This document shows, piece after piece, positions 1-9,151 of a DNA stretch of 64,000 nucleotides. The DNA is from Cyanobium sp. (GTDB taxonomy: Bacteria; Cyanobacteriota; Cyanobacteriia; PCC-6307; Cyanobiaceae), in contig BJHE01000005.1 in assembly GCA_014191755.1 (NCBI GenBank), positions 20,850 through 84,849 on the forward strand. The letters run 5' to 3'. The notes under the pieces are model-generated. The model saw nothing but the letters and a program-made list of their open reading frames with translations. It made no database searches and had not been told where the DNA came from. Position 1 is the first letter of the stretch. Every line of letters starts with the position of its first letter. The position numbers and the translations under genes were made by a program.

Positions 1-1
1 C

Positions 2-160
2 TTCAACCAGTCGAACCTTGATGCCCAGAGCAAGGTGATTCCCACCTGGGCCGATGTGATCAACCGTGCCAACCTCGGCATGGAAGTGATGCACGAGCGC
101 AAGCCCTACAACTTCCCGCTCGACCTGGCCGCCACCACCGCAACCCCCCCGTGGCTCTGA
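2..160 (+). CDS. psbA: Photosystem II D1 protein (PsbA), C-terminal fragment, 5' end outside window
   Basis: Frame 2 reads [52 protein letters not shown], matching the D1 C-terminus ...[20 protein letters not shown] with substitutions. Confidence 0.9.
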   Translation, partial: FNQSNLDAQSKVIPTWADVINRANLGMEVMHERKPYNFPLDLAATTATPPWL

Positions 161-310
161 CGGCTCCGTCGATCGGTTGAGCGGAAGTTGCGATCCTTCC
201 ACATCCGCTCTGCCCTTGCCTGGCACGAGCGGCTGCCAGCTGTCATGCAGCGGAGCTACGCCGGCTGCGATCATGTGAGGTGCGCCTCAGCGCCCACTGG
301 AGGACACGCC

Positions 311-1123
311 TTGCCGGGCCTGGATCAGCACGTTCATTTCGCCCTGCTGCTGACGCTGTTCACCGGACTGTCCACCGGCATCGGCAGTCTGCTGGGTTTG
401 CTCAACCGCAGCTTCAATCCCCGCTTGCTCGCCCTCTCGCTGAGCTTCTCCGCCGGGGTGATGATCCAGGTGTCCTTCCTGGAGATCTTTCCCAAGGCCC
501 GCACCGCCCTCAGCGCCGTCCTCGGTGTCAGAGCCGGCTACATGTGGACCACGATCGCCTTCTTCGCCGGCATCGCCCTGATGGCCGCCGTTGATCAGGT
601 GCTTCCGAGCCACGGTGATGCCCCCCTCCTGGGCCTTCACCCATCCCAGTCAGCCAGCACCGAGGAGAGAAACACCCTGCTCCGTATGGGTCTCTTCTCT
701 GCCTTGGCGATCGCGATTCACAATTTCCCCGAGGGGCTGGCGACGTTCATGGCCGCTGTGAGCAACCCAAGGTTTGGGTTCAGCATCGCCATGGCGATCG
801 CCATCCATAACATTCCGGAAGGTCTGGCCATCTCAGCCCCAGTGCATTACGCCACCGGCAACCGTGCCCTGGCCTTCTGGCTCTCCTTCGCTTCCGGTCT
901 TGCCGAGCCGCTCGGTGCCCTGCTCGGCTACGTTCTGCTGCGTTCCGTTCTCACACCCCTGGTGATGGGTGTGGTGTTCGCCGGTGTGGGAGGAGTGATG
1001 GTCTACATCTGCCTTGATGAACTGCTGCCTGCCGCCCAGCGCTATGGCACCCACCATCAGATGATTGCCGGCGTGATCGCCGGCATGGTTGTGATGAGCA
1101 CGAGCCTTCTATTTCTGGCCTGA
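311..1123 (+). CDS. ZIP family metal (zinc) transporter, ZupT-like
   Basis: ORF 188..1123; motifs HNFPEGLATF and HNIPEGLAIS typical of ZIP TM4/TM5. Start at 311 (TTG) is more plausible than 188. Confidence 0.85.
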   Translation: MPGLDQHVHFALLLTLFTGLSTGIGSLLGLLNRSFNPRLLALSLSFSAGVMIQVSFLEIFPKARTALSAVLGVRAGYMWTTIAFFAGIALMAAVDQVLPSHGDAPLLGLHPSQSASTEERNTLLRMGLFSALAIAIHNFPEGLATFMAAVSNPRFGFSIAMAIAIHNIPEGLAISAPVHYATGNRALAFWLSFASGLAEPLGALLGYVLLRSVLTPLVMGVVFAGVGGVMVYICLDELLPAAQRYGTHHQMIAGVIAGMVVMSTSLLFLA

Positions 1124-1124
1124 C

Positions 1125-2318
1125 GTGAGCAGCCTCCAGCCCTCCCCCGCAGACACCAGCAGCCAGCGGTGGGCCTGGTGGCCGCTGCTGCCTCTCTATC
1201 CCTATGGCCGTCGTCCCACGCTGATGCGCGAGCTGGTGCCCAACCGGGTCTGGTGCTTCGAGCAGCTCCACGGGGTGTGGTATGTGGCGGTTCCGATCCG
1301 GATGACGGTGGTGAAGGTGGAGGAGGGTCTTCTTCTGTATGCGCCTCTCCCACCAACGGCAGAACTGCTCCTCGGGCTACGGGCTCTCGAAGCTCAACAT
1401 GGCCCGGTGCTCTCGATCGTCTTGGCTACCTCCTCTGGTCTGGAGCACAAGGTTCCGTTGGCCTCATTGGCTAGGGCTTGCCCTGCAGCCACGGTCTGGG
1501 TGAGTGATCAGCAATGGAGTTTTCCCGTTCCGCTTCCCTCCCGTTGGCTTGGCTTTCCCGCAGGCCGTACCAAGGTCTTGTTCCGTGACGGGTTGCCCCA
1601 TCAGGACCAGTTGGTCTGGATACCATTAGGACCAATCAATCTTGGTTTGGGGACTTTTCACGAAATTGCTTGTGTCGATCTTTGCACCGGTACGTTGCTC
1701 GTCACCGATGCTCTTGTTGCCATTTCAGCTACCCCTCCACCGATTTTTGATCTTGATCCTACGCCGCTGCTATTCCATGGCAGAGAAAAAGGATCCGAGG
1801 CAATAATCGATACTCCCGAGCAGCGCTTGAAGGGTTGGAAAAGGATTGTCTTGTTCGCCAACTTTTTCCGTCCAGAATCACTCAGTATTCCCTCTTTTCC
1901 TGATTTGGTGATTGATGCCATGACAGCTGATGAAGCTAATCCCCGCAATCACTTCGCTCTTTTCCCTTTCCGATGGGCACCCTCCTGGGAAGAGCATGCA
2001 GATCAATTGATCACTCATGGCCCTCAGGTTGCTCCATGTCGCCTAGCCCCTGTCCTGGAAAGGCTGGTGTTCGTGCGCGCGAAGGCAACTTATCTTGAAT
2101 GGCTTCGCACTTTGGCCAAGCAGATGACAATTAAAAGCCTAATATCCGCTCACTATTCAGCGCCTCAATTATTGACTAGCGTTGATATTGAGACCTATGC
2201 CGACTCTCTCGAAGCAACAGATTGGGCTCCATCCGATGGCTCATGGCAACTGCTCGCAGCGATTGATCGAGCGCTGCTGCGACTAAAGATCGTACCCTCC
2301 AAAAGCGAATCTTGCTAG
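1125..2318 (+). CDS. DUF4336-like (metallo-beta-lactamase-fold-like) protein
   Basis: 397 aa ORF with GTG start directly after the ZIP gene; N-terminus WWPLLPLYPYGRRPTLMRELVPNRVWCFEQLHGVWYVAVPIRMTVVKV resembles cyanobacterial DUF4336 proteins. Confidence 0.65.
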   Translation: MSSLQPSPADTSSQRWAWWPLLPLYPYGRRPTLMRELVPNRVWCFEQLHGVWYVAVPIRMTVVKVEEGLLLYAPLPPTAELLLGLRALEAQHGPVLSIVLATSSGLEHKVPLASLARACPAATVWVSDQQWSFPVPLPSRWLGFPAGRTKVLFRDGLPHQDQLVWIPLGPINLGLGTFHEIACVDLCTGTLLVTDALVAISATPPPIFDLDPTPLLFHGREKGSEAIIDTPEQRLKGWKRIVLFANFFRPESLSIPSFPDLVIDAMTADEANPRNHFALFPFRWAPSWEEHADQLITHGPQVAPCRLAPVLERLVFVRAKATYLEWLRTLAKQMTIKSLISAHYSAPQLLTSVDIETYADSLEATDWAPSDGSWQLLAAIDRALLRLKIVPSKSESC

Positions 2319-2589
2319 CTTATGCATGTTTATCAGGAATGAAGTTTTGACGAACAAAGCTTTTTTGCTCGGAATACCAGCTTGTTGATAGCCCAGAGGA
2401 ATGGTGGTGGAGGGTTATCATCGAGTGGAGTTTCAGCCCATGGAGTCTTCGCTTTCGCTTCTAATCATCTCCCTTTCAATGAATAGTAGCATTGAGTGCT
2501 TCAGGCCTTTATCGGACCAGGGCTTGGAGACTGAATAATCACTGGGTTAGACATAGCCTCTTTTCAATAGCAGTTTACTTATAGCTTAT

Positions 2590-3080
2590 TGCATCATAAT
2601 CTCTGTACAGTCCGAATAAATGCCGACAGGCATTCCAGCTGTCAGGTAGAGGTAGCCAATCAGCTTCAAGGCCATGAATTAAAACAACTTGGTCCCAGTG
2701 TCACAAACGCCCGGGACTCTCAGTTGCAAACCGACGTTCACGTTCATTAAATCAAATCGACGCCATTGTTTGTGATCGACTACCATGATACCAGAATTAT
2801 AATAGCCACCAAATTCATAGCCGTGGTCTTGGCATGACGAGCGATGCTCACCAACGGCAACGAGAGCACGGCCCTCCAGCGACAACGCCCACAATGGAAA
2901 AAACACTGTCGACAACAATAGTGTCAGCATCAATCAAGATAAAGCATTCCACTAACATCGGAAGCAAGACGGACAGCAAAAGTAGAAAGTATGCGGCTAC
3001 AGTTCCATGGCCACTGACTAGGAAGCATGTCAATGACTTAGCCGATGCCTGCATCAATCTCAAGCCGGGCAGGAAGCTGT
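2590..3080 (-). pseudogene. Degenerate family 8 glycosyltransferase (GT8) relic with at least two frameshifts
   Basis: Minus-strand fragments in different frames: AAYFLLLLSVLLPMLVECFILIDADTIVVDS (GT8 LxDADxxV), then LSLEGRALVAVGEHRSSCQDHGYEFGGYYNSGIMVVDHKQWR, then DQVVLIHGLEADWLPLPDSWNACRH. Confidence 0.75.
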
Positions 3081-3361
3081 GAAGATAGCCCTTGCCAAGC
3101 TGAGCTTTTGCGAATCGCCATTATCATAGATCAGACAACCATGCATATTCTCATCTGGATTATGCTCCCATAGCGACTAAAACATCGCGACGCAACGCCG
3201 TAGATAGTTTCGGTCGGATCCGCAGACAATGTTCAGCAGGATAATTTCTAGTACATCCCAATGTTAATTGGGGTTGATATCGGGAAACAATGCTGAATGA
3301 TAACCAAGCAATCAGCTAGAAGTGGCAGTCAGATTCTTAAATTGACCTCCAAAAAAATCAA

Positions 3362-4252
3362 TCAGGCATGAGTCTTAAAGCCACTAGCAACCCTACGCAG
3401 TTTGCGTAGAAACGATCGAGGTTTATCGACGAAGGGAGTCTTAAAAAAAACTCGATAGTAGATGTCACTGAGAGGAGTTATGCTTTCGCCAAACTCTCTA
3501 TGGTGAAGAATTATGGTGTTACGTTTAACGGGCTTCTCCTGATAATGAATATCCTTAAGATAGTCTGAATAAGGCTGCATTCCCAATCTGTGCGCAACAA
3601 TACCAGCAGCAACTTGGTCGCATCGATGTCCACATACACGTGGATCTTGTGAAATTCGGGATTTATGATTCCAAAAGATCTCCTGATATTCATCCCAAGT
3701 TTTGATTTTTTCCTTAATGCCCTTAACTGTTATACCATCCGTCATGATTTGGTGCCAACCATCAAGAAAATTGCTAGCCAAGTCTGATCGAAGGTTTAGA
3801 CCCAGGACTGAACAAGGGATTTCTGGCATTGCAAGGGCTTCCTCCCGACTGATGTTATTCATTGCTAAGGCATCATCGCTCGACCATTGTCCCATCATTT
3901 GTCCATAATTATTGTTGAAGAAAACATATCCATGCTGTTCAATAGAGCGAAATACTGGTGCTAGATTCCGAATTGCTACGCAAGGCGCATCAATCCAAAG
4001 CACTTGCTCATAGCCAAGTTCTTTTGCTTTGATAAAACAATAGCTTTTAAATGCGAACGGCGCATCAAACTGATTGGGGCAACCGCTTGGCAGTGATTCA
4101 TCCCAATAGAGATAATCGCCATCAAAACCGACACGCTTTAGGCTTTCTCCTAGTCGCTGTAGGGTAAGTTTGAAAACCGGTTTACCCACTCCAAGGCTGA
4201 TGACACATCGCTTGGTGCGCTCCGTCTGGGGGCAAATGGGGATGATTTTCAC
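3362..4252 (-). CDS. Hypothetical protein, glycosyltransferase-like
   Basis: 296 aa ORF; FKSYCFIKAKELGYEQVLWIDAPCVAIRNLAPVF resembles a GT-A acceptor/DxD-like region; island context with other sugar genes. Confidence 0.5.
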   Translation of the reverse strand: MKIIPICPQTERTKRCVISLGVGKPVFKLTLQRLGESLKRVGFDGDYLYWDESLPSGCPNQFDAPFAFKSYCFIKAKELGYEQVLWIDAPCVAIRNLAPVFRSIEQHGYVFFNNNYGQMMGQWSSDDALAMNNISREEALAMPEIPCSVLGLNLRSDLASNFLDGWHQIMTDGITVKGIKEKIKTWDEYQEIFWNHKSRISQDPRVCGHRCDQVAAGIVAHRLGMQPYSDYLKDIHYQEKPVKRNTIILHHREFGESITPLSDIYYRVFFKTPFVDKPRSFLRKLRRVASGFKTHA

Positions 4253-4654
4253 GTGAGATAAATCGATTTTTTCGGTACATTCATCACTTTCAACTTAAAG
4301 TCGTTCAAGACTTGAGAAGGCTTCGTGTTTGTTGATCAGACAATGTCTACTCACAATGATTTGTTTAAATGCCACTAATAAGACCAGCCATGAGAAATAA
4401 TTTGTAGCTACTATTGAATTAGCATTCATTTTAGCTCGCAAGTTTTTCAAATGTCATTTTTAGTTTCAATCATTTTTCTTGATATCTAGCATGCATTTCA
4501 ATCTACAAAGGTCGGCTGTGACACTCCTGGTTCTGACACAGTGCTTTCCACCTCGTCAGAGCCTTAGAGCCCGTCTCAAGGCTCCGGCCATTCCAGCCAA
4601 TTTGACTCGATTGGTCTATGATGATAAGGTGTGTAAGCAGCTTAGTCAATTTCC

Positions 4655-5710
4655 ATGTCCATTTCACCGACACTTAACAAGTCAATTCCTTACTCAATTA
4701 AAGCGAAACTAAAAAAACTTATATACCCTAACATTGATGCTCCACCAGTTTCGAATAAACCGGCTTTCGAATTCTGGATCGATATTGTTAGCGGTTGCAA
4801 CCTACGCTGTGCAGCCTGTCCTGTTGGAATGCCGGAATTTTCTAACAGTATTGGACAACAGCTTCGCGAGATGGACCTTGATGTTTTTGAGCGCATATGC
4901 GTTAAAGCCAAGGACGAGACCAAGGGCAATTGCCGTTTTGGCTTATATAATTGGACCGAGCCAACGCTTCATTCGCGCCTCAATGAATTGATTGCCATTG
5001 CGAACCGTCACGCCATACCATGTGGTATTTCTTCCAATTTGAATCATTACTATGATTGGTCTTTGTTGAAATCTGTAGATCTCTGCAATTTCACTATAAC
5101 TGTATCTGGCTTTACCCAAAAGACATATGCGATTAACCACAAGGGTGGTCGCATCGAGCCCGTTTTGAAGAACTTGGTTGATATCTCCTCGATCCTAGGT
5201 GATTCGCCTTCCTACAAGAATATTCAAGTTCGTTATTTGGTTCATCGCGATAATAAGCATGAGGTCTCAAGTTTCAAGCATTTATGTGATCGCTTAGGGC
5301 TTGCATTTTCTGTTTACCACGCTTATTACATGCCCATCGACCGTATGTTTGAGGGGCTTGAGGGTGTGCCCGACGGACTCGATTATATCGAATATTCTCC
5401 CAAGCTGGTGAGGGGAGCTATCGGTGACTATCGCACTTCAAAGTGTGCTTTGCGTGACGGACAAGTTGTGCTGGATGTGGATGGTAATTTCGGTGTGTGC
5501 TGTGTCGAATCTCCATCAGCACCTCAAATTGCAAACTTCCTCGATACTCCCTTCCGCGACATGCAAAAGGCGCGCTTTGCCAGTGAGCTTTGTACAAAGT
5601 GTATTGATCAAGGCATCAATGTATTGGCAACCTACGCGCAGTATGAGCCTCAATCAGTCCAGGATGCTGTTAACAGCTCCCTTCCCTTTGACCTTAAAAG
5701 CTTGATCTAG
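4655..5710 (+). CDS. Radical SAM protein with SPASM-like C-terminal Cys cluster
   Basis: FWIDIVSGCNLRCAACPVG (CX3CX2C), C-terminal GNFGVCCVES...LCTKCID. Confidence 0.85.
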   Translation: MSISPTLNKSIPYSIKAKLKKLIYPNIDAPPVSNKPAFEFWIDIVSGCNLRCAACPVGMPEFSNSIGQQLREMDLDVFERICVKAKDETKGNCRFGLYNWTEPTLHSRLNELIAIANRHAIPCGISSNLNHYYDWSLLKSVDLCNFTITVSGFTQKTYAINHKGGRIEPVLKNLVDISSILGDSPSYKNIQVRYLVHRDNKHEVSSFKHLCDRLGLAFSVYHAYYMPIDRMFEGLEGVPDGLDYIEYSPKLVRGAIGDYRTSKCALRDGQVVLDVDGNFGVCCVESPSAPQIANFLDTPFRDMQKARFASELCTKCIDQGINVLATYAQYEPQSVQDAVNSSLPFDLKSLI

Positions 5711-5934
5711 TGTCTTGGTGATAGCATTTCAAGCTACCATCATTGTAAATTATTATAAATTATTTTGATCTTTAGTGCGCTTCGAATGATTGACGATTTT
5801 CTTCGTTGTTACGCGGATGAAAACTCCTCCCAAGAGGCGGCAGAGTAGTAGAATTTTATCTTTAACGTTGGCGAAATTGACTGAACTATGTGATCTCTTC
5901 CGGTGAATTTATATAACAATTGTTTTATGTCATG

Positions 5935-6970
5935 AATGCTGGAGAATACGAAGGAAGTAGAAGGTCAGGTTATTGAGTCCCCACCAAGCCTCATTCCTTT
6001 CTATTCCAATCTTTCTTGTCAGCATTCCACCCATGGACATGGCCATGCAACCAATGACATGCTCCACACAACCTCTAATTGACGACTTTACATGATTTAA
6101 TTCCTTGGCTGAGTCGCTAAGCGGATCACTGCGAGCGCTTTTTTCGTGGATCAGGCTTTCGAATCCACCGAGATTCAGAAGGTCCTCAAAGCTTTCACCG
6201 GTATATGCTGAGTCTGCCCAGACATAGTCATGTTATTTTTCTGGATCAAGAAGGCGTGGAAGCATTTTGCTTTCGTGGATATTTGCAACATTGACAGCAT
6301 ATCGGCTGACGAATCCCTGGTCGACATCGATGCAGATGCTGTTCTTGTAACCGTAGTAACTGATGCCGTTCTTTTTGGTCCAGCGAGCATCTAAATCCTT
6401 TCGCTGCAAGCGGTCTGGGTTTTCATCCCAGCCCTCAGGTAGCCTCCCGGCTTTGATTTCTTTGTTCTCTTCGCGGGTATTGCGTTGTTCGGAACCGGGA
6501 CAAGAGACGCATCGATGATCTGACTACTATGGGCTTGGAGCCCCTGGGAGTGGAGGTATCCCTCAAACAGCTCGAAGAGCTTCTCGATCACTCCCGCCTT
6601 GCGCAGTCGCTCTCTGAAGAAGGCAACCGTGGTGGCATCTGGAATGCTGTTCCTCACGCCAAGCCCGACAAACTCCTCAAAGGAGTGTCGGTCATTCACC
6701 TGGAATTCAAGCTCGTCAACTGCAAGCAGAAGGCTACGCCTACGCTGAGGTTCAAAAGCTGCTAGAGAACGAGCATCTTGAAAAGTATCAGCGGTCAATC
6801 AACTTTCGCCCTGCATTGCTCTTGCGCTCCTGAGCATAGCCCTGGTCAAGAAGTGGGCGGAATGATTCCCATGGGTTTGAATCAGCCAGGCGGTTGAGAA
6901 CTGGCTTTTTATCCTGGAGCTTTGTGACTCTTTGCTGTTCGTCCTAGAAGCCTCTCTGATCCACTGTTGG
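5935..6970 (-). pseudogene. Degenerate IS5-family-like transposase
   Basis: Intact middle piece 6391..6798 (HSFEEFVGLGVRNSIPDATTVAFFRERLRKAGV...QIIDASLVPVPN). Other frames carry the N-terminal (LADSNPWESFRPLLDQGYAQERKSNAGRK) and C-terminal (DARWTKKNGISYYGYKNSICIDVDQGFV...DYVWADSAYTGE...IRGCVEHVIGCMA) parts. Confidence 0.8.
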
Positions 6971-7045
6971 CATGAAAATTGTTCTTCCAATCATTAAAGA
7001 GATCATGCCGGTATCAAATGCCTTGATGATTTTTCGAGGTCCCCT

Positions 7046-7993
7046 TTATAGCCTTCTTGCTAATCCTCGGATAACTGGTGTCATCCCATTAAGGTGGAGG
7101 AAATCAATTTCACCAATTTCTGTGCCAATGATTTCAACAATGGCTGTTTGTTGCAAAGCTGCAATTGCATTGAGACAAAACTTGTTGATGTGCTCGTGGC
7201 AAATCGGTAAATTGCCAGCCTTGATCTCTTCGATTCCCGGAAATTCTACCGGAACCTCAATGTAGATCAATCCGCCCCTGCGGCACTGCTTCACGAGCTT
7301 GGCGTATGTGCGCAGCGGATGCCCAACGTGCTCCAGCACGTGCAGGCACTGGACAAAATCAAATCCATCGAGCTGCTCTTGGTTGGCTGGTTGATCGGAC
7401 TCAACATCATGAACGCTGCCCTGGACCCAGCTCAGATCGGGAATGATCAAGCCCTCTCCGCCGCCATGATCTAGAAGGTGAACCACGCCATCGCTGCTGG
7501 CTGCGCGCAATTCGAGTAAATAGGGAAGGACATAATCTTGATGCTGTTTTCGCCTACTTAGCGCTTCGGCTTGGGAACCCATGACTTGACCGAGTTGAGC
7601 AAAGCCTGGCTGGAATTCGGTCCTGGCGTGTTTGTATTCTTCAGTTAGATAGTGAGCATAATAATCGCTCAATTGGTCATCGCCGATCTCGTGCCAAGGT
7701 GCCAAGAAATGACAGCTTGAGCAGAACCCGTAGGGAATCCTGATGGCGGAGTAGGTTATTAGGTGTTTTTCCCTTAGCCGATCAAGGCGGCGATGCAGCT
7801 GGCGAGAAAGGACCTTCGGAAAACGATCAATCTTTCGTCGTAGTCCCCAGTCAATCAGAGGAATATCGATCTGTTGCTCATGAATGATCTGAAGCCCGTG
7901 TCTGGCAAAGAATGGATCAACCTGGACTTCCGTCTCTTGACGCTCAAAGTTTGGTTGGCCACAGCATCGGCAGATCTTGCGACGCAACTTCAT
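7046..7993 (-). CDS. Class I SAM-dependent methyltransferase with N-terminal CxxC zinc-like motif
   Basis: ICRCCGQPNF, VVHLLDHGGGEGL, FDFVQCLHVLEHVGHPLRTYAKLVKQCRRGGLIYIEVP. Confidence 0.75.
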   Translation of the reverse strand: MKLRRKICRCCGQPNFERQETEVQVDPFFARHGLQIIHEQQIDIPLIDWGLRRKIDRFPKVLSRQLHRRLDRLREKHLITYSAIRIPYGFCSSCHFLAPWHEIGDDQLSDYYAHYLTEEYKHARTEFQPGFAQLGQVMGSQAEALSRRKQHQDYVLPYLLELRAASSDGVVHLLDHGGGEGLIIPDLSWVQGSVHDVESDQPANQEQLDGFDFVQCLHVLEHVGHPLRTYAKLVKQCRRGGLIYIEVPVEFPGIEEIKAGNLPICHEHINKFCLNAIAALQQTAIVEIIGTEIGEIDFLHLNGMTPVIRGLARRL

Positions 7994-7995
7994 GA

Positions 7996-8355
7996 TCAGA
8001 GTCTGAGTTCACCGGGATCATCAAGATGGCTCAGCTCTCTGTTGGCTGTTCCCAACAGAGCTCCCTCCAGCTCCATCCGCTGCTCCATCTGGCGCAAAAA
8101 ATAACCCGTCATCATGGCCGACGCCAGCAAACCGGCAAGGTTGTCTCTGCTGGTCTGGATCTTCACGTCGAATTGGTCGCCGGGGAGCATCCCCAGCAGT
8201 CCCTGCACGTTGTGGCGAATGATGTCCTGGATGTCGCCACTGGCGGAGCGGGCCACCCGTTGCAGCACATCCGGGGATTGCTCCTGCAGGTACTGGATCA
8301 GGGAATTGCCGCTGATCGCCTCGTTGTCGCTGGTCAGGAACTCCGGATTGAACAT
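7996..8355 (-). CDS. DUF760 family protein
   Basis: ORF 7996..8439; likely start MFNPEFLTSDNE; NSLIQYLQEQSPDVLQRVARSASGDIQDIIRHNVQGLLGMLP...MTGYFLRQMEQRMELE typical of DUF760. Confidence 0.75.
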   Translation of the reverse strand: MFNPEFLTSDNEAISGNSLIQYLQEQSPDVLQRVARSASGDIQDIIRHNVQGLLGMLPGDQFDVKIQTSRDNLAGLLASAMMTGYFLRQMEQRMELEGALLGTANRELSHLDDPGELRL

Positions 8356-8435
8356 GGGACTCCCGCTCGGCTGGCCAGGCCCCGGAGCAACGCTGGCCCT
8401 GGGTTTGCGGAGAACCATACCGCAGCTGATCAGAC

Positions 8436-9125
8436 TCACCCAGGGGGCTCACTAGATGGGGACCGTATCGGGCCAAAGCGCTGCAGGGGCCAGTAGCGCC
8501 AGAAGGCCGTGCCGATCACCTCCTGGCGGGGCAGGGGCCCCCAGACATGGGAGTCGAGGCTGGCGTTGCGGTTGTCCCCCAGGACCAGCAGGTGGCCCGG
8601 AGGAACCACGACCGGTCCGAATTCGTAGTCCATCGCCTCGGCACTCCAGTCGGGCTCCACCCGAGCGCCGTTGCGCAGCAGCCTCCCCGCCAGGATCTCG
8701 ACCCGGTCACCGGGTCCTGCCACCACACGCTTGATCAACGCGGAGCTGGGGCTATAGCCCGCATCAACCAGCTGGGCGGGGGGATGGAACACCACCACCG
8801 TGCCGGGCTTGAAATTGCCACCGAGATGGGGGCGGACCTTCTCCACCAGGATCCTGTCCTGCAATTGGAGGGTCGGAAGCATCGATCCAGAGGGTATCCA
8901 GCGCGGTTCCACCACCAGCCAGCGCAGCAGCAGCGCCACCATCAGCCAGAGAAGCAGGGAGAGCAGCTGACTTCGCAGGCCGTTTGTGGGCTCAGCGGCC
9001 AGCGCTTCGGCCTGGTTCCGGACCCCGCCCCGGGGCAGGTCAACCGATCCGGGTCCTGTCGGAGATTGCGCAGTCGGCTTTGAACTGCCGTCGTCCATCG
9101 GCGGGGGCTCGTGAGGATGATCCAT
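8436..9125 (-). CDS. lepB: Signal peptidase I
   Basis: RWIPSGSMLPTLQLQDRILVEKV (Ser box), SALIKRVVAGPGDRVEI (Lys box), PPGHLLVLGDNRNASLDSHVWGPLP. Confidence 0.93.
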   Translation of the reverse strand: MDHPHEPPPMDDGSSKPTAQSPTGPGSVDLPRGGVRNQAEALAAEPTNGLRSQLLSLLLWLMVALLLRWLVVEPRWIPSGSMLPTLQLQDRILVEKVRPHLGGNFKPGTVVVFHPPAQLVDAGYSPSSALIKRVVAGPGDRVEILAGRLLRNGARVEPDWSAEAMDYEFGPVVVPPGHLLVLGDNRNASLDSHVWGPLPRQEVIGTAFWRYWPLQRFGPIRSPSSEPPG

Positions 9126-9151
9126 GCATCCATCCTCTCGTCCCTGCCGCC

